This document shows, piece after piece, positions 44,311 to 52,877 of a DNA stretch of 64,000 bases. Where the stretch lies: contig NZ_JALDAX010000001.1 of assembly GCF_022698145.1 (NCBI RefSeq), forward strand, positions 496,001 through 560,000, in the 5' to 3' direction. Origin of the DNA: Streptomyces spinosisporus (lineage in GTDB: Bacteria > Actinomycetota > Actinomycetes > Streptomycetales > Streptomycetaceae). How positions within the stretch are numbered: position 1 is the stretch's first letter; every line of letters begins with the position of its first letter. The position numbers and the translations under genes were made by a program. The notes under the pieces were generated by a model that was not told the DNA's origin, ran no database searches, and worked only from the letters and a program-made list of their open reading frames with translations.

Positions 44311-44364
44311 GGTAACCTCGGGCCCTTACTGGAAGTAACCCGTCGGTAAGTTACGTGCCAGTAA
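44311..44364. promoter_or_regulatory. Cluster of TTAC/GTAA inverted repeats
   Basis: GGTAACC (44311-44317), the perfect palindrome TTACT-GGA-AGTAA (44326-44338), and TTAC-GTGCCA-GTAA (44351-44364). They lie 40-95 bp before the secreted hydrolase ATG, also upstream of no other gene on that side. The layout suggests cooperative binding of one regulator, TetR-like by motif style. Confidence 0.5.
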
Positions 44365-44387
44365 CGATTGTTGAAATGTGTCGGACC

Positions 44388-45149
44388 TCAGGACGCGCGG
44401 TGCGCATTGCGCGCAGCCGTGCTGCTCGCGGGCAACTCCGTCTGCGCCGCACGCGTCACGTCCGCCACCAGCTCCACCACGTCCGGACCGTACGCCTGCG
44501 AGTTGACGACCTTCAGCAGGACGACGAAGGAGCTGTTGCCGTGCTTGCGGGCGAGGCGTTCGTGGTTGCGGGCCAGATAGCGGGTGGCGGCCTGGTTGGT
44601 GATGGCGGTCTGGCCGCAGAAGAGGAAGACGGGGCGGTTGTTGGGGCTCTGGCCGGCGGTGAGCCGTGCGAGGAGGGCGTACTCCTCCCGGCCCGGCTCC
44701 ACCCGGTAGCGCTCGGTGCCGACCTGGAAGGCGCCCCGGTCGGGGCCGGGTTCGGCATCCATGTTCACCCGCACCCCCGGGAGCATGGAGGCCAGATGCG
44801 CCACCATGCGCCGGTTGGACGCGGGGCCGCCCACACAGAACTCGGTGCGCTCGCCGAAGCCCTGGCGGGCCGAGTCGTGCGGGAGTATCTGGGCGTGGGC
44901 GTTGCAGTCCTTGATCAGGGCCGCGAGTTCGAGGAGTGCGAACACGTCATAGCGCATCACCGTCAGTTCGGGCCCGCCGGCGCCACGGTTCACCACCAGC
45001 AGCGACTCGGAGTTGTCCGGCAGCCCGAAGAACGCCTGCTTGCGGCGCAGCTTCCGCTTCCACAGATAGGTGCGGGCCAGCCAGCCGAGCGCGGCGGACA
45101 GGCCGGCGGCCACCACGCCCAGGACGATGTTGCGTACGTCGTCAGTCAT
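44388..45149 (-). CDS. Membrane-anchored protein of unknown function
   Basis: A 253-residue protein with one N-terminal membrane helix (IVLGVVAAGLSAALGWLA, about residues 8-25) and a basic stretch, leaving a soluble domain of about 215 residues, probably cytoplasmic. The domain has a GPASNRRMVAHLASMLPG motif and an FLFCGQTAITNQAATRYL strand-loop-helix, which recalls a nucleotide- or ligand-binding fold, but I recognise no family. Start ATG at 45149. Confidence 0.65.
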   Translation of the reverse strand: MTDDVRNIVLGVVAAGLSAALGWLARTYLWKRKLRRKQAFFGLPDNSESLLVVNRGAGGPELTVMRYDVFALLELAALIKDCNAHAQILPHDSARQGFGERTEFCVGGPASNRRMVAHLASMLPGVRVNMDAEPGPDRGAFQVGTERYRVEPGREEYALLARLTAGQSPNNRPVFLFCGQTAITNQAATRYLARNHERLARKHGNSSFVVLLKVVNSQAYGPDVVELVADVTRAAQTELPASSTAARNAHRAS

Positions 45150-45254
45150 GGGCGCGCATGGTAGCGGGCCCGGGGAAACCGTTGTTCGAGTCGTTCCTGA
45201 CGAGAGCATGTCGTTGGATTAAGCTGCGCGGACGGTCCCTCACCGGAGGTGCGC

Positions 45255-47069
45255 ATGCGTCGTCCTGTGGCACGGAAACTGTCGGTCCTGGCGGTCTCTG
45301 CCGCCGTGGTGTCGGTGGGAGCGGCGGCGCCGCCCTCCGCGCCGGCGAGCGGCACCCCTGCGAAAGTCCCGGTCGCCGTCGGCTACGGCGGCGCGGTCGC
45401 CAGCGTCGACGCCGACGCCTCCGCCGCGGGCATCGAGGTCCTGAAGAAGGGCGGCAACGCGGTCGACGCGGCCGTCGCCACGGCCGCCGCCCTCGGCGTC
45501 ACCGAGCCCTACTCCTCCGGCATCGGAGGCGGGGGCTACTTCGTCTACTACGACGCCAAGTCCCGTACGGTGCACACCATCGACGGCCGCGAGACCGCGC
45601 CGCTGAGCGCCGACTCGGACCTCTTCGTGGAGAACGGCAAGCCGCTCGCCTTCGCCGACGCCGTCAGCAGCGGGCTGAGCGTGGGCACGCCCGGCTCGCC
45701 CGCCACCTGGCAGACCGCGCTCGACCAGTGGGGGAGCAGAAGACTCGGGACGGTGCTCAAGCCCGCCGAGCGCATCGCCCGCGACGGCTTCACCGTCGAC
45801 GACACCTTCCGCTCGCAGACCGCCTCGAACGAGACGCGCTTCCGCTACTTCCCGGACACGGCGAAGCTGTTCCTGCCGGGCGGACGGCTCCCGGAGGTGG
45901 GCTCCACCTTCAAGAACCCCGAACTCGCCCGCACCTACGAGGAGTTGGCCAGGAAGGGCGTCGGGGCGATCTACCACGGCGACCTCGGCAGGGACATCGT
46001 CCGCACCGTGAACAAGCCGCCGGTCGACCCCGCCTCGGGCTGGAACGCCCGCCCCGGCAAGCTCTCCCGGAAGGACCTCGCGGCCTACCGCGCCAAACTG
46101 CAGGCGCCCACGAGGACCTCGTACCGCGGCCTCGGCGTCTACTCCATCGCGCCCTCCTCCTCCGGCGGCACCACCGTCGGCGAGGCGCTCAACATCCTTG
46201 AGAAGACGGACCTTTCGAAGGCGAGCGAGGTCCAGTACCTGCACCACTACATCGAGGCGAGCCGGATCGCGTTCGCGGACCGCGGGCGCTGGGTGGGCGA
46301 CCCCGCCTTCGAGGACGTACCGACGAAGGGCCTGCTGTCCCAGCGGTTCGCCGACTCGCGGGCCTGCCTGATCAAGGACGACGCGGTGCTCACCAGCCCG
46401 GTGGCGCCCGGCGATCCGCGGCATCCGCAGGCGTGTGCCGCCGGCGGTACGGCGGCTCCGACGACGTACGAGGGCGAGAACACGACCCATCTGACGGTGG
46501 CCGACAAGTGGGGGAACGTCGTCTCCTACACGCTCACCATCGAGCAGACCGGCGGCAGCGCGATCACCGTGCCGGGCCGCGGGTTCCTGCTCAACAACGA
46601 GCTGACGGACTTCTCCTTCACCCCGGCGAACCCGGCCGTGCACGACCCGAACCTGCCGGGGCCGGGCAAGCGGCCCCGGTCGTCGATCTCGCCGACGATC
46701 GTGCTCGACCAGCACAACAGGCCCGTGGTGGCGGTGGGTTCGCCCGGTGGGGCGACCATCATCACTACGGTGCTGCAGACCCTCACCGGGTTCCTGGACC
46801 GTCATCTGCCGCTCGTGGACGCGATCGCGGCGCCGCGGGTGAGTCAGCGGAATGCCGCGAAGACGGAGATGGAGCCGGCGTTGTACAACGACACCGGTGC
46901 CTCCGGTCTCAGGGCTCAACTGGAGGCCATCGGGCACTCGTTCAGCCTGAACCCCGAGATCGGCGCGGCCACCGGAGTGCAGCGGCTGCCGGGTGGGAAG
47001 TGGCTGGCCGCCGCTGAGAAGGTGCGGCGTGGGGGCGGGTCGGCGCAGGTGGTCGTTCCTGCGCCGTGA
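45255..47069 (+). CDS. ggt: Gamma-glutamyltransferase
   Basis: A 604-residue secreted enzyme that cleaves glutathione and gamma-glutamyl peptides. A signal peptide covers about residues 1-32. The large-subunit residues include IDGRETAP (substrate Arg). The self-cleavage nucleophile is T410 in GENTTHLTVAD, separating large and small subunits, and later motifs NNELTDFSF, KRPRSSISPTIV and GSPGGATI are the small-subunit binding loop. The ATG at 45255 has GGAGGT spaced five bases before it; GTG 45249 is an alternative. No neighbours share the pathway. Confidence 0.94.
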   Translation: MRRPVARKLSVLAVSAAVVSVGAAAPPSAPASGTPAKVPVAVGYGGAVASVDADASAAGIEVLKKGGNAVDAAVATAAALGVTEPYSSGIGGGGYFVYYDAKSRTVHTIDGRETAPLSADSDLFVENGKPLAFADAVSSGLSVGTPGSPATWQTALDQWGSRRLGTVLKPAERIARDGFTVDDTFRSQTASNETRFRYFPDTAKLFLPGGRLPEVGSTFKNPELARTYEELARKGVGAIYHGDLGRDIVRTVNKPPVDPASGWNARPGKLSRKDLAAYRAKLQAPTRTSYRGLGVYSIAPSSSGGTTVGEALNILEKTDLSKASEVQYLHHYIEASRIAFADRGRWVGDPAFEDVPTKGLLSQRFADSRACLIKDDAVLTSPVAPGDPRHPQACAAGGTAAPTTYEGENTTHLTVADKWGNVVSYTLTIEQTGGSAITVPGRGFLLNNELTDFSFTPANPAVHDPNLPGPGKRPRSSISPTIVLDQHNRPVVAVGSPGGATIITTVLQTLTGFLDRHLPLVDAIAAPRVSQRNAAKTEMEPALYNDTGASGLRAQLEAIGHSFSLNPEIGAATGVQRLPGGKWLAAAEKVRRGGGSAQVVVPAP

Positions 47070-47080
47070 CGTGGCCGTCT

Positions 47081-47126
47081 GCGGGTGCGTGGGGGCTGGT
47101 CGCGCAGTTCCCCGCGCCCCTAAGGG
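47081..47126. terminator. Streptomyces-type intergenic hairpin between convergent genes
   Basis: Stem GCGTGGGG (47087-47094) and CCCCGCGC (47110-47117) around the TCGCGCAG loop, flanked by the Cys-rich pattern GCGGGTGCGTGGGGGCTGG. Elements of this kind recur between convergent Streptomyces genes (from memory). It overlaps the last codons and stop of the ClpC-like gene at 47120 and lies 11 bp after the ggt stop, so it could terminate both. Confidence 0.6.
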
Positions 47127-49645
47127 TGCTCGTCCGTACGGAACTCCAAGTGGCCGTCGGTCACGTCCACCGTCACTCGGCCGCCCTCCTGGATCCGGCC
47201 GTTGAGCAGGAGGCGGGAGAGCTGGTTGTCGACCTCGCGTTGGATGGTGCGGCGTAGGGGGCGGGCGCCGTACTCGGGCTGGTAGCCGCGTTCGGCGAGC
47301 CAGTCGACCGCCGCGTCGGTGAACGCGACCGTGATGCCCTGCGCGTGCGTCAGCCGGCGGGTCTTCTCCAGCAGGAGGTTGGTGATCCGGCGGAGTTGAT
47401 CGCCCGTCAGACGGCGGAAGACGACCGTCTCGTCGATGCGGTTGAGGAACTCCGGGCGGAAGTGCTCGCGCAGCGGGCGCAGGATCCGCTCGCGGCGTGC
47501 CTCCTCGTCGGCGTCCGCGTCGCCCGGCCCGAAGCCGATGCCGGCGCCGCTGCGGCCGATCGCCTCGGAGCCGAGGTTGCTGGTCATCACGATGACCGTG
47601 TTGGTGAAGTCGACCGTGCGGCCCTGGGAGTCGGTCAGCCGTCCGTCGTCGAGCACCTGCAGCAGGATGTTGAAGACGTCCGGGTGCGCCTTCTCCACCT
47701 CGTCGAGCAGGAGCAGCGAGTACGGGTGGCGGCGTACGACCTCGGTCAGCTGGCCCGCCTCCTCGTGGCCGACGTATCCGGGCGGGGCGCCGACCAGCCG
47801 GCTGACGGTGTGCCGTTCCTGGTACTCGCTCATGTCCAGGCGGATCATGCGCTCCTCGCTGCCGAACAGGGCCTCGGCGAGGGCGCGGGCCAGTTCCGTC
47901 TTGCCGACGCCGGTCGGCCCGAGGAAGAGGAAGCTGCCGATCGGCCGGTCCGGACTTGCGAGCCCGGCACGGGAGCGCAGGATCGCCTCGGAGACCACGC
48001 TGACGGCCTCCTCCTGTCCGACGACCCGCTCGTGCAGATGCTCCTCCAGGCCGAGCAGCTTCTCCTTCTCCTCCTGGGTGAGGCTGCTGACCGGGATGCC
48101 CGTCTGCCGGGAGACGACCTCGGCGATCGCCTCGGCGGTCACCTCCAGCTGTCCCTCGTCGGCCTTGACCCCGCCGCCGGTGTCGGCGATGCGCTGCTTC
48201 AACTCGGCGATACGGTCGCGTAGTTGCATCGCCCGCTCGTACTGCTCGTCGGCGACCGACTGGTCCTTGTCGCAGGTCAGCTGCTCGATCTCACGCTCCA
48301 GGGCGCGTACGTCCGTGCCCTTGGTGCGCGCCCGCAGCCGCACCCTGGCGCCCGCCTGGTCGATCAGGTCGATGGCCTTGTCGGGCAGCCGGCGGTCGGT
48401 GAGATAGCGGTCGGACAGCTCCACGGCGGCGACCAGGGCCTCGTCGGTGTAGCGGACCTGGTGGTGCGCCTCGTAGCGGTCGCGCAGCCCGCGCAGGATC
48501 TCGATCGTGTCCGGCACGGACGGCTCGGGCACCAGGATCGGCTGGAAGCGGCGGGCGAGGGCAGCGTCCTTCTCGATGCGGCGGTACTCCTCCAGGGTCG
48601 TGGCGCCGACGATGTGCAGTTCGCCGCGGGCCAGCGCCGGCTTGAGGATGTTGCCCGCGTCCATGGCGCCGCCGCTCTCGCCGCCGCTCCCGGCGCCGAC
48701 GACGGTGTGCACCTCGTCGATGAAGACGATCAACTGGTCGGAGTGGGACCGGATCTCGTCGACGATGTTGTTCAGGCGCTCCTCGAAGTCGCCCCGGTAA
48801 CGGGTGCCGGCGACGACGCCGGTGAGGTCGAGGGCGACGACCCGCCGTCCGATCAGCACGTCGGGCACGTCACCGTCGGCGATCCGCTGGGCGAGGCCCT
48901 CCACGATGGCGGTCTTGCCGACGCCCGCGTCACCGATGAGCACCGGGTTGTTCTTGCCGCGCCGCGACAGGACCTCGATCGTCTGCTCGATCTCCTCGTC
49001 GCGTCCGATCACCGGGTCGATACGGCCCTGCCGGGCCAGGTCGGTGAGGTCGCGGCCGTACTTGTCGAGGGTGGGCGTACCCGTGGTACGCGTCTGCTCG
49101 CCACGGCTCTGGCCGGTCTCCGGGGCCTCGGGCTGTGGTCCGGTCGGTGCGAAACGGGCCGAGTTGAGGATGTGGCCCGCGGCCGAGTCGGGGTTCGCGG
49201 CGAGGGCGCTGAGCACATGCTCGGGGCCGATGTAACCGGCGCCGCTGGCCCGCGCCATGTCGTGCGCGTCGAGCAGGGCGCGCTTGACCGCGGGGGTGAG
49301 GGAGAGCGAGGTGGGCGGGGGTGCCTCCTCGGCGGTGTGCTGGGCCGGGCCGGAGCGCTCGTCGATCTCCGTCGCCAGTGAGTCGGGGTCGGCGCCGGCC
49401 CGGCTGAGCAGGCTCCGGGTCGGCTCGGCGGCCAGCGCGGCCCGCAGCAGGTGCTGGGTGTCGAGGTCCCGGCTGCCGTGCTCGGCGGCGTACTGCGCGG
49501 CCCCGCGGACCAGCTCCCGTGCGGGTTGACTGAGCAGCCTCCCGATGTCGATCTGACGCGGCCCCGGGCGGGGGCCGCCGAAGAAGCGGGCGAGGAATTC
49601 TCCGAAGGGGTCGTAGCCCTCAGGACCACTGAAGCCGCTGGTCAT
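47120..49645 (-). CDS. ClpC-type AAA+ unfoldase
   Basis: An 841-residue Hsp100 ATPase. The N domain (about residues 30-150) has two weak Clp-N repeats. D1 Walker A GDAGVGKT (about 238) and D2 Walker A GPTGVGKT (about 573) are present. The middle region contains a UVR-type motif ([20 protein letters not shown], 20 residues), which marks ClpC rather than ClpB. IGF in [10 protein letters not shown] supplies the ClpP-contact loop. It likely feeds substrates to ClpP, and is shorter at the N-terminus than the main ClpC, so probably a second paralogue. Confidence 0.88.
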   Translation of the reverse strand: MTSGFSGPEGYDPFGEFLARFFGGPRPGPRQIDIGRLLSQPARELVRGAAQYAAEHGSRDLDTQHLLRAALAAEPTRSLLSRAGADPDSLATEIDERSGPAQHTAEEAPPPTSLSLTPAVKRALLDAHDMARASGAGYIGPEHVLSALAANPDSAAGHILNSARFAPTGPQPEAPETGQSRGEQTRTTGTPTLDKYGRDLTDLARQGRIDPVIGRDEEIEQTIEVLSRRGKNNPVLIGDAGVGKTAIVEGLAQRIADGDVPDVLIGRRVVALDLTGVVAGTRYRGDFEERLNNIVDEIRSHSDQLIVFIDEVHTVVGAGSGGESGGAMDAGNILKPALARGELHIVGATTLEEYRRIEKDAALARRFQPILVPEPSVPDTIEILRGLRDRYEAHHQVRYTDEALVAAVELSDRYLTDRRLPDKAIDLIDQAGARVRLRARTKGTDVRALEREIEQLTCDKDQSVADEQYERAMQLRDRIAELKQRIADTGGGVKADEGQLEVTAEAIAEVVSRQTGIPVSSLTQEEKEKLLGLEEHLHERVVGQEEAVSVVSEAILRSRAGLASPDRPIGSFLFLGPTGVGKTELARALAEALFGSEERMIRLDMSEYQERHTVSRLVGAPPGYVGHEEAGQLTEVVRRHPYSLLLLDEVEKAHPDVFNILLQVLDDGRLTDSQGRTVDFTNTVIVMTSNLGSEAIGRSGAGIGFGPGDADADEEARRERILRPLREHFRPEFLNRIDETVVFRRLTGDQLRRITNLLLEKTRRLTHAQGITVAFTDAAVDWLAERGYQPEYGARPLRRTIQREVDNQLSRLLLNGRIQEGGRVTVDVTDGHLEFRTDEHP

Positions 49646-49783
49646 GGCCTTCCGTTCCGGCGTCCCGACAGGCGGCCCGGGACGCGCTCACTGATCGACG
49701 TTCCGGCCCGTGCGAGTGCCCCGACAGGGCCCGGTTCACACCACCTTCGCACGCGGATGGGACGGGGGCACGTTTACCCCGTC

Positions 49784-50563
49784 TCAACCCATCGGCTGCC
49801 GTTCGGTCAAGATCCGTGGTCCGGCGTTTGTGATTGCGACCGTGTGTTCGGCGTGGGCTGCGCGGGAGCCGTCGTTGGTGCGGAGGGTCCAGCCGTCGGC
49901 CGCTGCGTGGTAGTCGTCCTTTCCGCCGCCGATCAGCATCGGCTCGATGGCGATGACCATGCCGTGGCGCAGGGGGAAGCCGCGGCCCGGGCGCCCCTCG
50001 TTCGGCACCCCCGGGTCCTCGTGCATGGCGCGGCCCACGCCGTGCCCGCCGAAGTCCTGGGGGATGCCGTATCCGCCGTCCCGGCACACCGTGCCGATCG
50101 CGTGCGCGATGTCCCCGACGCGGTTGCCGACGACCGCCGCCGCGATGCCCGCCGCCAGGGCGCGCTCGGCCGTCTCGACCAGCCGTACGTCGGCCGGGTC
50201 CGGCTCGCCCACGACGAAGCTGAGCGCGGAGTCGCCGACCCAGCCGTTCAGTTCGGCACCGCAGTCGATGGAGACCAGGTCGCCGTCGCGCAGCCGGTAG
50301 CGGGTCGGGATGCCGTGCACGATCGCGTCGTTCACGGAGGCGCAGATGACGGCGGGGAAGGGGACCGGGGCGAAGGAGGGGCGGTAGCCGAGGAAGGGGG
50401 AGGAGGCACCGGCTCCGCGCAGCACCCCGCGGGCCACCTCGTCCAGCTCCAGCAGGGAAACGCCCACGTCGGCGGCGTGCCGCACGGCCGTCAGGGCCCG
50501 TCCGACCACCTGCCCCGCTTCGTACATGGCGTCGATCGATGTATCTGTCTTCAGTTCCACCAT
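49784..50563 (-). CDS. map: Methionine aminopeptidase
   Basis: A 259-residue type I enzyme removing initiator Met. Metal ligands are in order: SIDCGAELNGWVGDSAL (two Asp), GHGVGRAMHEDPGVPN (His and Glu/His), IEPML (Glu) and AAHAEHTVAITN (Glu). The start ATG at 50563 has TATATT (50571-50576 on this strand) seven bases before it, giving a leaderless promoter with TTCAAC 17 bp upstream. It shares a 57-bp divergent gap with a small HTH regulator. It lacks an N-terminal zinc-finger extension. Confidence 0.95.
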   Translation of the reverse strand: MVELKTDTSIDAMYEAGQVVGRALTAVRHAADVGVSLLELDEVARGVLRGAGASSPFLGYRPSFAPVPFPAVICASVNDAIVHGIPTRYRLRDGDLVSIDCGAELNGWVGDSALSFVVGEPDPADVRLVETAERALAAGIAAAVVGNRVGDIAHAIGTVCRDGGYGIPQDFGGHGVGRAMHEDPGVPNEGRPGRGFPLRHGMVIAIEPMLIGGGKDDYHAAADGWTLRTNDGSRAAHAEHTVAITNAGPRILTERQPMG

Positions 50564-50570
50564 GCCAATT

Positions 50571-50614
50571 AATATACCGGCTTGTTCGACCGGGTTGAAA
50601 TCCCGGCTTAGAAT
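50571..50614. promoter_or_regulatory. Bidirectional promoter with inverted repeat, map/HTH
   Basis: TATATT for map (complement of 50571-50576) and TAGAAT for the HTH gene (50609-50614) stand back to back. Between them CCGGG-TTGAAAT-CCCGG (50590-50606) is a perfect 5-7-5 inverted repeat overlapping both -35 regions. It is a natural operator for the small regulator. Confidence 0.6.
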
Positions 50615-50620
50615 GACGGC

Positions 50621-50872
50621 ATGGTGCGCACCCCTCTCACCCCCGAAGAGCGTGAACGCGGCGAGCGGCTCGGCCGGATACTCCGTGAGGCGCGTGGCGC
50701 CCGGAGCATGACGGACGTGGCCGCGCAGGCAGGCATCTCCGCGGAGACGCTCCGCAAGATCGAGACCGGGCGGGCCCCGACCCCGGCCTTCTTCACCGTC
50801 GCCGCCCTCGCCCGCGCGCTCGGCCTGTCGATGGACGATCTGGTCGAGCGGTGCGCGCTGCTGCCCGTGTGA
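50621..50872 (+). CDS. Small XRE-family regulator
   Basis: An 83-residue single-domain helix-turn-helix protein: RLGRILREARGARSMTDVA and GISAETLRKIETGRAPTP are the two halves of the XRE motif. It has no ligand or dimer domain. It lies divergent from methionine aminopeptidase with a shared inverted repeat, so it probably represses both. TAGAAT at 50609-50614 lies six bases before the ATG, giving a leaderless transcript. The map/XRE pairing recurs in Streptomyces (from memory). Confidence 0.85.
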   Translation: MVRTPLTPEERERGERLGRILREARGARSMTDVAAQAGISAETLRKIETGRAPTPAFFTVAALARALGLSMDDLVERCALLPV

Positions 50873-50977
50873 GACCGACGCGTCCGCACGCCGCTCGAAA
50901 ACTCCCCGTAGCACCCCCGTAACACGATTGGTGTTGCCTACGGGAGCGGAGCACTCCGGTCAGGCGGGAGTCGAGCG

Positions 50978-52699
50978 ATGGCTGTGGAACAACTCCCGGG
51001 CCGGGTACGGGAGTTCGCGAACTACCTGAACGACCTGCTGGCGCGCCTCGACCAGGGCGGCGGCTGGTGCGCCGTGTTCTGGCAGCGCGACCCCGACGGT
51101 ATGCGGGCCTGCCTCGACGGGCGGGAGATGCCGCCCTGGGACGTGGTGGAGGCGCTGCTGCAGGACTTCGCCACGGTGTACGGTCCGCGGGCCGCGACCG
51201 GGGAACAGGAACGGGCCCGCCCCCTGCACGCCGCCGCGATGACCGCGTACGACGACCGCCCCGGGGGCCGGGAAGCCCTCGGCGACCGGCTGGACGTGAT
51301 GCTCCGCGAACAGCGCTACGCCGCCGAACGCCAGGCGCAGCTGAGCCGGTTGCTCACCGCCGCCACCACCCGGCAGGAGTCCGACACCCTCCGCCTCGAC
51401 CTCGCCTGGGCCCACGACGACCACGAACGTGCCACCGCCCGCTGCGCCGAACTCCGGCACCGAATGGCCGAGTTGAACCGGCGTTCCCACGTCCGGCCCG
51501 ACCGGGGGCCGACGCGTCCACCGGCCCCCGGCCAGCCCCACACCACCACCCCGGAACACGGCCCCGGACCCGCCGCCACCCCGGCACAGTCCGCCCCCAC
51601 CCCGCCACAGCCCGCCGTCACCCCGGCACAGCCCGCCGCCACCCCGCCACAGCCCGCCGTCACCCCGGCACAGTCCGCCGCCACCCCGGCACGGCCCGCC
51701 CCCACCCCTCGGCCGACCGCCCCGGAATCTTCGGCCACTTTCCAGCCCGCCCCTGAGCCCTCAGCCGCCTTCCAGCCCCTGGCCGCCCCCGGCCCCCCAA
51801 GCGCCTTCCAGTCCCCGTCCGCCCCTGGGCCCTCAGCCGCCTTCCAGTCCCCGGCCGCCCCCGAGCCCACACCAGCCCTCCAGCCCCCACCCCCCCCCGA
51901 CCCCCCCGCCTCCCTCGAACCCCAGCCTCCGCCCCCCACCGACACCCCGTCTCCCGCTCCCAAACCCAAACAACGCAAGCGCCGCCGCGGCGGCGCACGC
52001 TTCGCCGGGTTGGCCGAGGAGGACACCGCTCCCGTCGTAGTGCCGCCCGGGGCGGGCCCGGTCCCGGTCGAGCGCGGCGCCGCTGGGCGCACCCCGCGCG
52101 GTGCCCGGTTCGCCGGGGCCGCCGCCGAGGTTCCCGCGGTGCCGGAGCCGCAGGTCGAGGCGGTGGACGCGGAGGGGGAGCGGGAGGTCGCCGGGGCCGT
52201 CGTGAGGCTCGTACGGCTGCGGGCCGAGGGCCGTAGCGGCGAGGCGCACATGCTGCTCGCCGAGGCCGCCCAGTGGCCGCCCGCCCGCTACCCCCTGCTC
52301 GCCGACGCGCTGCAGCGCGCCGGGCTCGGCGCCGACTGGGCGACGCTGCTGTGGGAGACCGTCTCGCTGCCCGTGGACCGGCTGGTCGCGGTGGCGGACG
52401 CGCTGGTCGCGGCCGGGCGCGGCGCCGACGGCGAGCAGATCCTGCGGCAGGGCGTCGCCCGGCCCGCGACCGACACGGGGCGGGCCGTCCTGGCCCTGGC
52501 CGCCGAGGGGCGCCACCGCGAGGTGCGGGTGCTGCTCGACGCGTACGTCCGCGCCCGCACCCCCGAGGAGGCCGCCCGCAGCGCCGAGCCCGACCCGCAG
52601 ACCCTCGTGCCGCTCCTGCTGGAGGCCGCGCAGGGCGTCTCGGAGGAGCGACACTGGGATCTGGTGCACGCCCTCCGGGTCGCCGGATTCGCCCCCTGA
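50978..52699 (+). CDS. Pro-rich scaffold-like protein
   Basis: A 573-residue protein I cannot assign. Residues 1-165 are a conserved-looking helical domain (RVREFANYLNDLLARLDQGGG then EMPPWDVVEALLQDFATVYG, a Trp-rich start), with a coiled-coil stretch near 140-165. Residues 180-330 are Pro/Ala-rich, with six 7-residue units (51581-51706), a (A/S)AFQSP repeat, and a nine-C run (51890-51898). GGARFAGLAEE and RGARFAGAAAE are two short repeats near 345-385, and the last 160 residues are Ala-rich helices like tetratricopeptide repeats. No signal peptide. Its role is unknown. Confidence 0.65.
   Translation: MAVEQLPGRVREFANYLNDLLARLDQGGGWCAVFWQRDPDGMRACLDGREMPPWDVVEALLQDFATVYGPRAATGEQERARPLHAAAMTAYDDRPGGREALGDRLDVMLREQRYAAERQAQLSRLLTAATTRQESDTLRLDLAWAHDDHERATARCAELRHRMAELNRRSHVRPDRGPTRPPAPGQPHTTTPEHGPGPAATPAQSAPTPPQPAVTPAQPAATPPQPAVTPAQSAATPARPAPTPRPTAPESSATFQPAPEPSAAFQPLAAPGPPSAFQSPSAPGPSAAFQSPAAPEPTPALQPPPPPDPPASLEPQPPPPTDTPSPAPKPKQRKRRRGGARFAGLAEEDTAPVVVPPGAGPVPVERGAAGRTPRGARFAGAAAEVPAVPEPQVEAVDAEGEREVAGAVVRLVRLRAEGRSGEAHMLLAEAAQWPPARYPLLADALQRAGLGADWATLLWETVSLPVDRLVAVADALVAAGRGADGEQILRQGVARPATDTGRAVLALAAEGRHREVRVLLDAYVRARTPEEAARSAEPDPQTLVPLLLEAAQGVSEERHWDLVHALRVAGFAP
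51581..51706 (+). repeat. 6 x 21-bp in-frame tandem repeat
   Basis: Six units alternating CCGGCACAG... and CCGCCACAG..., encoding P-A-Q-(S/P)-A-(A/P)-T and P-P-Q-P-A-V-T. No indels occur between units. The repeats form part of the long disordered linker. Confidence 0.9.
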
Positions 52700-52819
52700 C
52701 ATCCCTGTCCACCCCTCCCACCGGCCCCGACGCTCACCCACAGGAGTGCGAAACATGATCGAGTCCGCGGGTTGACGGCGATGGTCTTGGCAAGGCTCTC
52801 CCGGAGGCTTACGTTCATC

Positions 52820-52849
52820 CCTCTACGGCCGTATCTACGGGCGTAGAGG
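52820..52849. promoter_or_regulatory. Nested palindromes upstream of the pyrimidine cluster
   Basis: CCTCTACG (52820-52827) and CGTAGAGG (52842-52849) are perfect inverted arms with a 14-bp spacer. Inside lie TACGGCCGTA (52824-52833) and CCGTA-TC-TACGG (52829-52840). It sits 28 bp before the first beta-ureidopropionase. It could be an operator for the PucR regulator, or an mRNA stem-loop. Confidence 0.55.
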
Positions 52850-52877
52850 CTCTGACGACCCGCCGAAGGAGCAGCTC

